DNA from: UBA1046 sp050945515
Lineage (GTDB): Bacteria; Bacillota; Clostridia; Saccharofermentanales; DTU023
Reading direction: 5' to 3'
Length of the DNA stretch: 46,807 bases
Assembly: GCA_050945515.1 (NCBI GenBank)
Contig: JBMNTB010000013.1
Location: 1-46,807 of the forward strand
Positions 33,872-42,288 of this stretch are shown here, one piece after another. The position numbers and the translations under genes were made by a program. The notes under the pieces were generated by a model that had not been told where the DNA came from, did no database searches, and was given only the letters and a program-made list of their open reading frames with translations. How positions within the stretch are numbered: the stretch's first letter is position 1; each line of letters opens with the position of its first letter.

Positions 33872-35206
33872 ATGAGCACTGGAGACAAAGTTACTACAAA
33901 TGAACTTAATATCAATGAGGCAGGTATGACGCCGATCCCGCTTAATAAGCGTGAGAGCTGGCTTCCTGCAGCGATAGTTTGGGCCGGATGTGAATTCACA
34001 ATCAGCGTTATCATGGGCGGAGCAGGACTTGTTTCCGGCCTGGGAACCAAGAGGTTTTTATTTACTGTCTTGGGCGTTCTGCTGCTGATTACCTGGCCTA
34101 CAGATGCACTGAACAGTTATGTCGGTGCTGTGACCGGCAGATCGTCCACGGCTATTACCCGGTCTTCTTTTGGAGCCCTGCAATCCAGGACTGTAATTTC
34201 AGGTATTATTACCTTTAATGTCTTGGGCTGGTGGGGTATACAGACAGCAGTTACGGGTGATGCTCTCTGCGCCCTATTAGGTATTGATTATTCGGAAAAT
34301 AAGCTGGCCTTTGTGCTCTTAACTATTGTGGCGGGCATTGTCTTCGCTATACCGGCCATTATGGGCTATACATCGATCAAGATCGTTGACTATATCGCTG
34401 TGCCGGCCGGACTACTCTTCTTGATCGCCGCTTTCTATCTGGCAATTAAAGATGTCGGCTTTGGCACTATCTGGAATTACACGCCTGCTGCCGGAAAGGC
34501 GGTAGCGATGCAAGATGCGATTGGCGTTTTGGTCGGAACGAATGTCAGTCAGATGATAATCATGGCAGACTATACGCGCAATGTTAAACCGGAAAAGAAG
34601 CATGCATTTCTGGTCCCTCTGGGTGTTGTCACAACCGGCTTTTTGCTCTTCATGATGGGGGCCGCAATGGGCGTCGGCAGAGATACCTATGATATCGTAA
34701 AGATAATGCAGGAGCTCGGTTTCGGCTGGTGGGGCTTCATCGTCCTGTGGCTGGCGCAGTGGACTTCTCAGCTGGTCAACGGATATTCTTTGGGCTTGAG
34801 TGCTTGTAATATGGCCAATGTCAAGACGGAGAGAGGTCGCAAGATCACAACATCTGTCGCGATCGGTATTGCCTTGGTCGCTGCTCTGTTGGGCATTCTG
34901 GATCGTTTCACGGATTTCTTAATCCTGACTTCATTGCTCTTCCCGCCGGTTGGCTCTATCATGGTGGTCGATGTCTTAATCCTGAACAAGAAAAAGTGGC
35001 AAGACAAGCAGGGCTGGAACTGGGTAGCAACTGTGGCTTTGGTCGTAGGATTGGCTCTTGGCTATGTCACACAATATGTATATCGAATCGGAATTCCTGC
35101 GGTCCAGAGTTATCTGATAACCGGGGCGCTTTACTACATTCTGTCCTACTATCAGACCAAATCAAATCCGAATGGTGTCTTTGCAGCGGAGCGCTTTAAG
35201 TCATAG
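33872..35206 (+). CDS. NCS1 family permease (cytosine/hydantoin/allantoin type)
   Basis: A 444-residue transporter with about 12 hydrophobic helices, related to CodB, Mhp1 and the allantoin permeases. The first helix region WLPAAIVWAGCEFTISVIMGG and the GWWGIQTAVTGDAL stretch of the third helix match NCS1 carriers, which move nucleobases or hydantoins with Na+ or H+. GGAGAGGAG lies just before the ATG at 33872 and 13 bp after hyuB, so it belongs to the same message. The genetic context makes a ring amide or ureide the likely cargo. An in-frame ATG 102 bp upstream lies inside hyuB and has no support. Confidence 0.9.
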   Translation: MSTGDKVTTNELNINEAGMTPIPLNKRESWLPAAIVWAGCEFTISVIMGGAGLVSGLGTKRFLFTVLGVLLLITWPTDALNSYVGAVTGRSSTAITRSSFGALQSRTVISGIITFNVLGWWGIQTAVTGDALCALLGIDYSENKLAFVLLTIVAGIVFAIPAIMGYTSIKIVDYIAVPAGLLFLIAAFYLAIKDVGFGTIWNYTPAAGKAVAMQDAIGVLVGTNVSQMIIMADYTRNVKPEKKHAFLVPLGVVTTGFLLFMMGAAMGVGRDTYDIVKIMQELGFGWWGFIVLWLAQWTSQLVNGYSLGLSACNMANVKTERGRKITTSVAIGIALVAALLGILDRFTDFLILTSLLFPPVGSIMVVDVLILNKKKWQDKQGWNWVATVALVVGLALGYVTQYVYRIGIPAVQSYLITGALYYILSYYQTKSNPNGVFAAERFKS

Positions 35207-35273
35207 ACGCTGTGCAGCAAGCAGTAAAAAAGTTGCACTGTAATTGCAGCTTAGAAACTATTAGAAACTTTTT

Positions 35274-35299
35274 GGCACCGGAGTTTTCTCTCCGGTGCC
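35274..35299 (+). other. Perfect 9-bp hairpin between permease and cupin
   Basis: GGCACCGGA pairs with TCCGGTGCC around an eight-base loop. No T tract follows on the plus strand, so it is more likely a processing or stabilising stem than a full terminator. It ends 25 bp before the cupin start codon. Confidence 0.5.
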
Positions 35300-35324
35300 G
35301 TATCTCGATTTGGAGGTGAAATAA

Positions 35325-35648
35325 ATGAAAGTAGCTGATCCCGCTCAGTTGGAAGCAGTAGTTCGACCGGATGGTCTGGTTATGATGGACCTGTTTTCAG
35401 AGCCTGATCTAGGCTTTAAGCAGGGGACTGCTGTTTTTGCACCCGGTACCCATGTTCCTCCCGGCACACATGAACAACATGAGTTTTCTTATATCATTAG
35501 CGGTTCGATCAAAGTAACTGTGTCCGGTGTTGAGTATAGAGTTTCAGCAGGCATGAGTTGCCATATCCCGGCCGGTGCAGTACATGAGAGCATCAACGAT
35601 GGAAACACTGATTGCAAATTGGTCTGGAACTTCGTCGATGATAAATAG
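35325..35648 (+). CDS. Small cupin-domain protein
   Basis: A 107-residue single-domain cupin. The first metal motif is GTHEQHEFSYIISG (His49, His52, Glu53) and the second is PAGAVHES (His87), so a bound metal is expected. Single cupins of this kind include isomerases, dioxygenases and sugar- or ligand-binding proteins; none can be chosen here. GGAGG lies nine bases before the ATG. It sits between the NCS1 permease and the second hyuA, which suggests a step in handling the same substrate, for example racemising or stabilising a ring. A terminator-like hairpin follows. Confidence 0.82.
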   Translation: MKVADPAQLEAVVRPDGLVMMDLFSEPDLGFKQGTAVFAPGTHVPPGTHEQHEFSYIISGSIKVTVSGVEYRVSAGMSCHIPAGAVHESINDGNTDCKLVWNFVDDK

Positions 35649-35665
35649 ATATAGATTAAGTATTG

Positions 35666-35697
35666 ACTCGGGAGCGAATAACAACTCTCTCCCGGGT
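35666..35697 (+). terminator. Terminator-like hairpin after the cupin gene
   Basis: ACTCGGGAG (35666-35674) pairs with CTCCCGGGT (35689-35697), one pair being G-U, and is followed by GTGTTTAAT. The weak T tract suggests partial termination with read-through into the second hyu pair. Confidence 0.5.
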
Positions 35698-35747
35698 GTG
35701 TTTAATAGATGCGGCAAAGGCATATTCAAGAAATGAGGTCAACAAAT

Positions 35748-37808
35748 ATGACTAGAGTAGCAACGGATATTGGCGGAACCTTTACTGATCTGGTTGCACT
35801 GGACGGTAACGGCAAGCTAATTACTTTAAAAAGTCACACAACACCGCCCAATTTTGAAAATGGTGTTCTAAATGTTATTGAGGAAAGTGGTCTGCCTGCA
35901 AATGAGATTGAGATGTTTCTTCATGGTACAACCACAATTATTAATGCTTTAACAGAACGCAGTGGAGCGAAGACAGCACTGATTACAACCAAAGGCTTCC
36001 GGGACATCCTGGAAATTGCTCGCTGCAATCGCCCGGATTTATTTAATCTGGTCTTCGCCAAGCCTCGTCCTTTCGTGCCGAGGTACCTGCGACTGGAAGT
36101 TACAGAGCGGGTAGCTACTGACGGTTCGATCGTCACTGAGTTGGTAGAAGATGATGTTTTGCAGTGTGTGGAGGCTCTAAAGAAAGAAGGAGTAGAGAGT
36201 ATTGCTATCTGCTTTATTAATTCCTATATCAATGATAAGCATGAGATGCGGGCACTGGAAATAGTCAAAGCTGCTTGGCCGGAAGTTTTTGTTACTGCTT
36301 CGGCGGAAGTCACCAGAGAGTGGCGTGAATATGAGCGCACATCTACTGTTGTTTTAAATTCCTATGTTATGCCGATTGCCTCCTCTTATCTGGATCGTCT
36401 GGATGCCGGCTTACAAGCAGATGGTATCTTTGGCAGAAAATATGTTATGCAATCGAACGGGGGCAGCACTACTTTTGAACTGGCGCGGAGAACACCAATC
36501 AATCTTCTGGAATCAGGGCCGGTAGCCGGTGTTTTGGGCTCTGCTATCCTGGGTGGAATGATCGGTGAGGAAAATATTATTTCTATGGATATCGGCGGTA
36601 CTACGGCCAAATGTTCTTTGATTGACAAAGGGCAAGCCAACATTACTACTGAATATAGAATTGAGCGGACAGAGCGCTATGCGGGTTATCCGGTCATGGT
36701 ACCGGTTATTGATATTGTTGAGATCGGCAATGGCGGTGGTTCGATAGCCCATGTCGATGCTGCCGGTTCGCTGCGTGTAGGACCCAATTCTGCAGGTGCC
36801 AAACCGGGTCCGGTCGCTTATGGTTTGGGCGGCACAGAGCCTACTACTACGGATGCTTGCTTGGTCACAGGTCGCTTGTCAGGCGAATATTTCGACAATC
36901 CTGTCGATCTTGACCTGATCAGGGCAGCGATTGAAGAGAAAATAGCCAAGCCCCTGGGTATCAGCTGCGAACAGGCAGCATTGGATATTATCCGTGTAGC
37001 CGAATCCAATATGGTCAATGCGCTAAAGTTAATTTCTGTACGTCGCGGATACGATCCCAGAGAGTTTGTCATGGTCGCCCATGGCGGTGGAGGTCCGATG
37101 CATAGCGCGGCTTTGGCTCGTGATCTGATGGCCCACCGTGTGATTGTTCCGAATTCCGCCGCGGTCTTCTCAGCCTGGGGCATGTTGATGACTGATATTA
37201 GACATGACTGGATCAGAACTCATATTTGTCCGCTGGAGACAACTCCGGCAGCGGAAATCAATGCTATCTGGTCTGAATTAAAAACCAAGGCTGATGAGCG
37301 CATGCACGCGGAAGGGCTGGGCGATAATGAAATCCAGTATCAGGCCGTAGTAGATATGCGCTATCAAGGTCAGGAACATACTGTACCGGTCATGACCGTC
37401 GATAACTGGGAAGATGATACCGGCCTGGGTCTGGTTGAGTCCTTTCACCATAGGCATGAACATTTTTATACTTTCAGGCTGGATGGAACACCGGTCGAGA
37501 TTGTCAATTTCCATCTCATAGCGCTGGGAATTTTAGATAAGCCGGAATTGGCCAAGATTCCGGTCCTGGATGGGGAAGAAATAACCCCTATTGGTGAGCG
37601 CAAGGTCCTGTACGAGGATGGTATCTGGCGGGATACTCCTGTGTATTTCCGTCCGGATCTAAAGGCGGGTTTCAGCGCTGCCGGTCCCTTATTGGTTGAT
37701 GAGAAAACTGCAACTACAGTAGTGTTGCCCGGCCAAGAGCTGATGGTGGATGAATATGGCAATCTGATTATTGAAACGGGGGTAAAAAGACATGAAAGCA
37801 GCAAATAG
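35748..37808 (+). CDS. hyuA: Hydantoinase/oxoprolinase A-type subunit (copy 2)
   Basis: A 686-residue second HyuA-family ATPase. VATDIGGTFTDLVALD and MDIGGTTAKCSLID are the two phosphate loops; HGTTTIINALTERSGAKTALITT and GNGGGSIAHVD match copy 1 nearly block for block. It differs in details such as PGPVAYGLGG where copy 1 has PGPACYDLGG, and HGGGGPMHS where copy 1 has QGGNGAGFG. Copy 2 is therefore the one with the more usual family glycine loop. The ATG at 35748 follows GAGGT at eight bases. It overlaps the next hyuB by 17 bp. It probably acts on a related ring compound or on the product of the first pair. Confidence 0.91.
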   Translation: MTRVATDIGGTFTDLVALDGNGKLITLKSHTTPPNFENGVLNVIEESGLPANEIEMFLHGTTTIINALTERSGAKTALITTKGFRDILEIARCNRPDLFNLVFAKPRPFVPRYLRLEVTERVATDGSIVTELVEDDVLQCVEALKKEGVESIAICFINSYINDKHEMRALEIVKAAWPEVFVTASAEVTREWREYERTSTVVLNSYVMPIASSYLDRLDAGLQADGIFGRKYVMQSNGGSTTFELARRTPINLLESGPVAGVLGSAILGGMIGEENIISMDIGGTTAKCSLIDKGQANITTEYRIERTERYAGYPVMVPVIDIVEIGNGGGSIAHVDAAGSLRVGPNSAGAKPGPVAYGLGGTEPTTTDACLVTGRLSGEYFDNPVDLDLIRAAIEEKIAKPLGISCEQAALDIIRVAESNMVNALKLISVRRGYDPREFVMVAHGGGGPMHSAALARDLMAHRVIVPNSAAVFSAWGMLMTDIRHDWIRTHICPLETTPAAEINAIWSELKTKADERMHAEGLGDNEIQYQAVVDMRYQGQEHTVPVMTVDNWEDDTGLGLVESFHHRHEHFYTFRLDGTPVEIVNFHLIALGILDKPELAKIPVLDGEEITPIGERKVLYEDGIWRDTPVYFRPDLKAGFSAAGPLLVDEKTATTVVLPGQELMVDEYGNLIIETGVKRHESSK

Positions 37809-39600
37809 ATGTCAGTTTTTCCAGCAGGCCGATGCTGGCCGGCAGGCGGGAAATCCAGTGGCTGATATCGACAAGGTGACACTGGATATCTGTAAGGATG
37901 CTCTGATAGCGGTCGGCAACGAAGTCTTCCATGCTTTTGCCCGTACTTCAATGAGCCCGATTATTTATGAAACTCTGGACTATGCCAGCGGCATTGCCGA
38001 TGCGGAAGGAAATCTCCTAACGCAGGGCAATGGAGCTTGTGGCTTTATCGGCTTGATCTCGCCGCTGATTAAAGAACTGATCTCCATGCATGGCATCGAG
38101 AATATGCATCCCGGAGATGTTTTTATTATAAATGACCCCTATATCGGCGGTGGTTCCCATCTGTCAGATATCGGCATGGCTATGCCGGTATTCTATGGTG
38201 ACAGACTGATTGCCTTTGTCGGCAATAAGGCACACTGGGGCGATATTGGCGGTATGGCTCCCGGCTCATTTACTACTGATAGTACGGAAGTATTCCAGGA
38301 GGGTCTATGTTTCTCAGGTCTAAAGTTGGTTGAGAAGGGTAAGCTGAATCCGCAGCTGGCAGGCATCATTAAGTCCAACACTAGATTCCCTGAAGCCGCC
38401 CACGGCGATATGTGGGGGCAGATTGCTTCCTTACGCACCGGCGAACGCAGATTAAATGAACTGGCAGATAAATACGGTGTTGAAACTCTGCTCCTTTCCA
38501 TGAAAAGGTTGCTGGATCAAGGTGAGCAACTGGCCCGCGAGCGTCTCAAGTCTTTTCCCAAAGGCACTTGGGAGGCGGAAGAGTTTATGGATGACGATGG
38601 CTATGGTAATCCGGTCAATATCAAGGTTAAGGTCACGATCACGGATGATGAATTTATTGCCGATTTTAGCGGCAGCAGTCCCCAGGTCAAAAGTCCGATC
38701 AATACCGGCAGCAGTTCGCTGGAGGCAGCTGTCAAGGTTGTCTATATGTCGATCTTAAATCCGGAGCTGGATGTCAATGATGGTGTTTTCAGACCCATGA
38801 AGGTCATTTCTGAGCCCGGATCAGTTCTGGAATGTGAACGGCCGGCACCCACATCCTGCTATTTTGAGAGTATGATCTATGCTACGGATACGGTTTGGCA
38901 TGCTCTGGCGCCAGCTTTCCCTGAAGCTCTGGGTGCAGGACATATGCTTTCTGTCTGCTCTGTTGTTATGTCGGGACAGCATCATCTGAATGACCAGCAG
39001 TTCCTGATTGTGGAGCCTACCGGCGGCGGCTGGGGAGCCAGCCTGGGCAAAGACGGCGAAGTAGGTCAATTCTGTGTCGGTGACGGCGAGACCTACAATG
39101 TGCCGGTTGAGATGGCTGAAAGACGCTATGGCATCATGATTGATGAATACAGTCTCAATACGGACGGGGCCGGCAGCGGCCAATTCCGGGGTGGGAGCGG
39201 CGCAGTTCGCATCTACCGGGCTATGGCTGACGGACAGTTATTTACGGCTTCTTTCGGTCGCAATAAGTTCCCGGCTTGGGGACTGGCCGGTGGTGCCGAC
39301 GGATCATACAATTATTTTGAGATCTTTCGAGCTGATGGCACAAAAGAAGGTCCCTTCGGTATTGTGGCCAGAGTAGTGCTCAATAAAGGTGATTATGTGC
39401 GCATGGTGACTTGCACCGGCGGTGGTTATGGCAATGCACTTCTGCGTCCTGTATCTGCCGTGATCTCAGATGTCAAGAACGGTTATATAACTTTAGAACA
39501 GGCTGAGACAGACTACGGTGTGATACTTGATGATGAGCTGAACTTTGTCGAAGCCAGCGCTGCCAGATTACAGGCAAGGGCGGAACAGAATGCTGTCTGA
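37792..39600 (+). CDS. hyuB: Hydantoinase B-type subunit (copy 2)
   Basis: A 602-residue HyuB-family protein, about 27 residues longer than copy 1, mainly because of an N-terminal stretch before VDLxCKD-like DKVTLDICKDAL. Family blocks are NDPYIGGGSHLSDIG, GNKAHWGDIGG, EPTGGGWGASLGKDG, GAGSGQFRGGSGAV and the end motif CTGGGYGNALLRP. The start overlaps the end of hyuA in another frame, with GGGGG nine bases before it, so the two are translated together. It is the last plus-strand gene of the cluster. A later start would bring it to the length of copy 1; the sequence does not decide this. Confidence 0.9.
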   Translation: MKAANRCQFFQQADAGRQAGNPVADIDKVTLDICKDALIAVGNEVFHAFARTSMSPIIYETLDYASGIADAEGNLLTQGNGACGFIGLISPLIKELISMHGIENMHPGDVFIINDPYIGGGSHLSDIGMAMPVFYGDRLIAFVGNKAHWGDIGGMAPGSFTTDSTEVFQEGLCFSGLKLVEKGKLNPQLAGIIKSNTRFPEAAHGDMWGQIASLRTGERRLNELADKYGVETLLLSMKRLLDQGEQLARERLKSFPKGTWEAEEFMDDDGYGNPVNIKVKVTITDDEFIADFSGSSPQVKSPINTGSSSLEAAVKVVYMSILNPELDVNDGVFRPMKVISEPGSVLECERPAPTSCYFESMIYATDTVWHALAPAFPEALGAGHMLSVCSVVMSGQHHLNDQQFLIVEPTGGGWGASLGKDGEVGQFCVGDGETYNVPVEMAERRYGIMIDEYSLNTDGAGSGQFRGGSGAVRIYRAMADGQLFTASFGRNKFPAWGLAGGADGSYNYFEIFRADGTKEGPFGIVARVVLNKGDYVRMVTCTGGGYGNALLRPVSAVISDVKNGYITLEQAETDYGVILDDELNFVEASAARLQARAEQNAV

Positions 39601-39665
39601 GCTAGAGGCGGTTAGACGCAGTATGACTTAATACTGGCGGTTATAGTAGAGTTGAAAACAAAATA

Positions 39666-39721
39666 AAGGGGGCAGCCTTAACCGCAGATTCTGCGACAGG
39701 ATTGCCCCCTTAAATTTGATC
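39666..39721 (-). terminator. Terminator between hyuB copy 2 and the amidohydrolase
   Basis: AAGGGGGCA (39666-39674) pairs with TGCCCCCTT (39713-39721). An inner stem CGCAG/CTGCG completes a branched hairpin. On the minus strand it is followed by TTATTTTGTTTTC, so it mainly serves the amidohydrolase. It may also slow plus-strand transcripts from the hyu operon. Confidence 0.75.
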
Positions 39722-39737
39722 AAAGTCTAAAATAAGA

Positions 39738-40994
39738 TCAAGCGTGCTTGTAAATAACGCCATCTTTCATGACGAAAGAGCATTCGGAAATTGCTTCGAC
39801 ATCATTTTCAACGTCTTTAGCCCAGGCAACGATATCAGCGATCTTGCCGGGTGCCAGGACGCCTATCTCATCGTTACCTATAATGGCGGCATTGGCGCTG
39901 GTAGCAGCTTTTAACGTGCGGAGCGCAGGGATCCCGCTTTTGCGCCAGATGGCATACTCGCGCCAATTTTCAGTATTGTCGTAGACTGAGACAATATCGG
40001 TTCCATAGCCGATAATCATCTTATCCTCCAAGATCTTCTGAATGATGAGCTTGCGGGTAGCACGCAATTGGTCTACATATTTCAGGAGTTTACGGATGAA
40101 ATGCTTACTCTTGGTTGCCAGCTTTTCTTCATCCATATTGACCGCTTCATCATAGGGCAGGAAAGTACAGACCAGATAAGCGCCCTTTTCTATGAATAGG
40201 TCACAAGTCTCCTCATCAATTAAAGAGCCATGTTCGATACCGCTGATACCCATATTGAGCAGTTTCTGTGCTAGCTCGGAGGTGTAGCAGTGGGCAGTCG
40301 TGCGGCGGTTTAACTTATTGGCAGTGTCAATGATGGTGCGCAGCTCTTCATCATCCAATTCGCAGTCGGCAGGATCATCATTAGGGGAAGCAAAGCCGCC
40401 GCCCGCATAAATTTTGATGAAGTCGGCCCCATATTTTACTTCCTTGCGAACTGCCTTGCGATAGAAGTCAGGTCCGTGCCCAAGGAAGGGATTCAGTGCC
40501 TCCATGGCATCGGACAGATCAGGATAAGTGTAGAAGGCAGAAGAATAATCCGCGTGACCACCACTGACCCCCATATTGTGAACTGCCACAAAGAGACGGG
40601 AGCCAACGAAATCTCCTGCAGCGATAGCATCTCGGGCATCAATCGGACCATAGCTGTTGATTGAGGTACCTGGTATGCGGATTGAAGTGAAGCCGTTCAT
40701 TAATGATTTTCGAGCACAGTGCAGGATATTCATTGACCGGCGTTCGTCAGATAACATATGAGCAAAGGTGTCAAAGGCATTGGGACCGACAAAGTCAAAG
40801 TGGGCATGTGTATCGATCAGGCCGGGTGTTACTGTTAAAGCGGACAGATCAACCAGTTCGGCATCAGCCGGCTGTTCCAGCTCAGCGCCGACAGCTGTGA
40901 TGCGATCAGCTTCAACCAGGATTTTGATATCATGCAGCCACTCCTGATTGACACCATCGAAAAATTTGCCGCATTTGATAAAGAATTTAGACAT
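39738..40994 (-). CDS. Metal-dependent amidohydrolase (imidazolonepropionase-like)
   Basis: A 418-residue TIM-barrel amidohydrolase. The metal site is visible as DTHAHFD (His63, His65), the bridging Lys region in FIKIYAGGG, His in TAHCYTSE, His in GIEHGSL and Asp in GYGTDIVSVYD. This set fits the imidazolonepropionase / prolidase-like branch that cleaves C-N bonds in rings or acyl-amino acids. The ATG at 40994 is chosen because GGAGGT sits six bases before it; the ATG at 41000 lies directly against that site. It points towards the hyu genes and could hydrolyse the opened product, but shares no message with them. The exact substrate is unknown. Confidence 0.87.
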   Translation of the reverse strand: MSKFFIKCGKFFDGVNQEWLHDIKILVEADRITAVGAELEQPADAELVDLSALTVTPGLIDTHAHFDFVGPNAFDTFAHMLSDERRSMNILHCARKSLMNGFTSIRIPGTSINSYGPIDARDAIAAGDFVGSRLFVAVHNMGVSGGHADYSSAFYTYPDLSDAMEALNPFLGHGPDFYRKAVRKEVKYGADFIKIYAGGGFASPNDDPADCELDDEELRTIIDTANKLNRRTTAHCYTSELAQKLLNMGISGIEHGSLIDEETCDLFIEKGAYLVCTFLPYDEAVNMDEEKLATKSKHFIRKLLKYVDQLRATRKLIIQKILEDKMIIGYGTDIVSVYDNTENWREYAIWRKSGIPALRTLKAATSANAAIIGNDEIGVLAPGKIADIVAWAKDVENDVEAISECSFVMKDGVIYKHA

Positions 40995-41013
40995 AGACAT
41001 ACCTCCGGGATAG

Positions 41014-41081
41014 ATTATATTTGCTCGGCAGAAAAACCATATTTATGTTTACAGTATATCTTAAAATTATGTGGAATTATA
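41014..41081 (-). promoter_or_regulatory. Possible promoter region of the amidohydrolase gene
   Basis: Two perfect TATAAT hexamers occur on the minus strand at 41014-41019 and 41076-41081 in a strongly A+T-rich stretch. Neither has a convincing -35 at 16-18 bp. The nearer one would give a leader of only about 13 bases. Confidence 0.3.
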
Positions 41082-41173
41082 AAGATTATTTAAAAATTGT
41101 TGGGAATGACAAAGAAGTCCTGCAACTCACGGTTGAAAGACTCTTAGTGCGCGGAGCAATCAAAATTAGTACC

Positions 41174-42286
41174 CTATAACGTAGCCACGCCTTCAACCAC
41201 TTTGCACCCAAGCAACTGTGCCTGTTCAAATAGCTCACGGTTGCGGGCGTTGATCTCACCGTATTCCACAAGGCAGTTCACAACCGTATCACAGGTGTGG
41301 AGTTTCTCAAGAGCCTGCTGATAGGATGAGTCCGTAATAGGGCAAAAACTGCGTTCCGAGATTACACAGCTTGCAATGTCGCGCGCCACCTGATAGTCAA
41401 TATCATTTTCGTGGAGTACTCCCGTGATGAAAGGAATCCTCTTCTTTTGCAGTGTCCTATAAGCTTCAATGCCCGTACCGCCACCGGCGATAACGAATAC
41501 GTGCGGTGTACCTGGGGGACGCTTCATTTCTACGCTCCCGAAAACCGGATTGTAGCTGCCATCTGTGAGTCCGTAAAGCTCATGGATCAAGTTGCGCTGG
41601 AAAATTTCCTCCGCACTACCGTAATGGGATATGGTTTCGCCCTTGACGCACATCACGTCGTCTGATACTCGCTGTGCCAAACTCAGATTGTGCAGAGATA
41701 GGATAATAGTAATGCCACGCTCTTCGGCCATGTCGCGCAGAATATCGAGCAGCTCTAATTCGTAACGGATATCCAGATAGGAAGTCGGCTCGTCCAGTAC
41801 AAGGATCTCGGGTTGTTGGCAAATGGCACGTGCAAGCAGAACGCGCTGGCGCTGTCCGTCGCTTATGCACATGAAATCGCGGTCTTTGAGATCAGCTACA
41901 TTCACTAGTTTCATAGCTTCGCGCACCGCAGCCTTGTCCGCAGCGGAGAGAATGCCAAGCATGCCCGTATAAGGGTAGCGCCCCGTTTCTACGATTTCCT
42001 CACAGGTCATCAGTTCCGTGCGCAGCCTTTCGGTCAGCACGACGGATAAGTGATGCGAAAGATCGCGGTTCGTCATTTCCTCGATGGAGCGATCGCCGAT
42101 GTATATAGTACCTGCGATGCTTTTGAGTTGTCTGGTGATACTCATTAAAATCGTTGATTTGCCCGCACCGTTGGGCCCAATGAGTGTCAAGATACGGCCC
42201 TTTTGAAGCCTGATCTCAATGTCCCTGATGAGCGGCGTGCCGTTGTAACCAACAGTTAACTGCTTGGTAGAGAAAAAGTAGTCCAT
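41174..42286 (-). CDS. FecE/BtuD-type ABC ATPase with extra C-terminal domain
   Basis: A 370-residue ATPase for the importer encoded just upstream. Walker A is GPNGAGKST (37-45), Walker B is ILVLDEPTS, and the switch His is in SLHNL. The signature is ISDGQRQR instead of the usual LSGGQ. After the normal end near residue 255, a further domain (262-370) begins HVFVIAGGGTG, contains GVLHENDIDYQVAR and ends AQLLGCKVVEG. It looks like an alpha/beta nucleotide-type fold and is not part of ordinary BtuD or FepC. GAGGAAC precedes the ATG and the permease stop lies two bases upstream. Family and B12 riboswitch suggest corrinoid, cobalt-chelate or iron-chelate uptake. Confidence 0.9.
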   Translation of the reverse strand: MDYFFSTKQLTVGYNGTPLIRDIEIRLQKGRILTLIGPNGAGKSTILMSITRQLKSIAGTIYIGDRSIEEMTNRDLSHHLSVVLTERLRTELMTCEEIVETGRYPYTGMLGILSAADKAAVREAMKLVNVADLKDRDFMCISDGQRQRVLLARAICQQPEILVLDEPTSYLDIRYELELLDILRDMAEERGITIILSLHNLSLAQRVSDDVMCVKGETISHYGSAEEIFQRNLIHELYGLTDGSYNPVFGSVEMKRPPGTPHVFVIAGGGTGIEAYRTLQKKRIPFITGVLHENDIDYQVARDIASCVISERSFCPITDSSYQQALEKLHTCDTVVNCLVEYGEINARNRELFEQAQLLGCKVVEGVATL

Positions 42287-42288
42287 GT

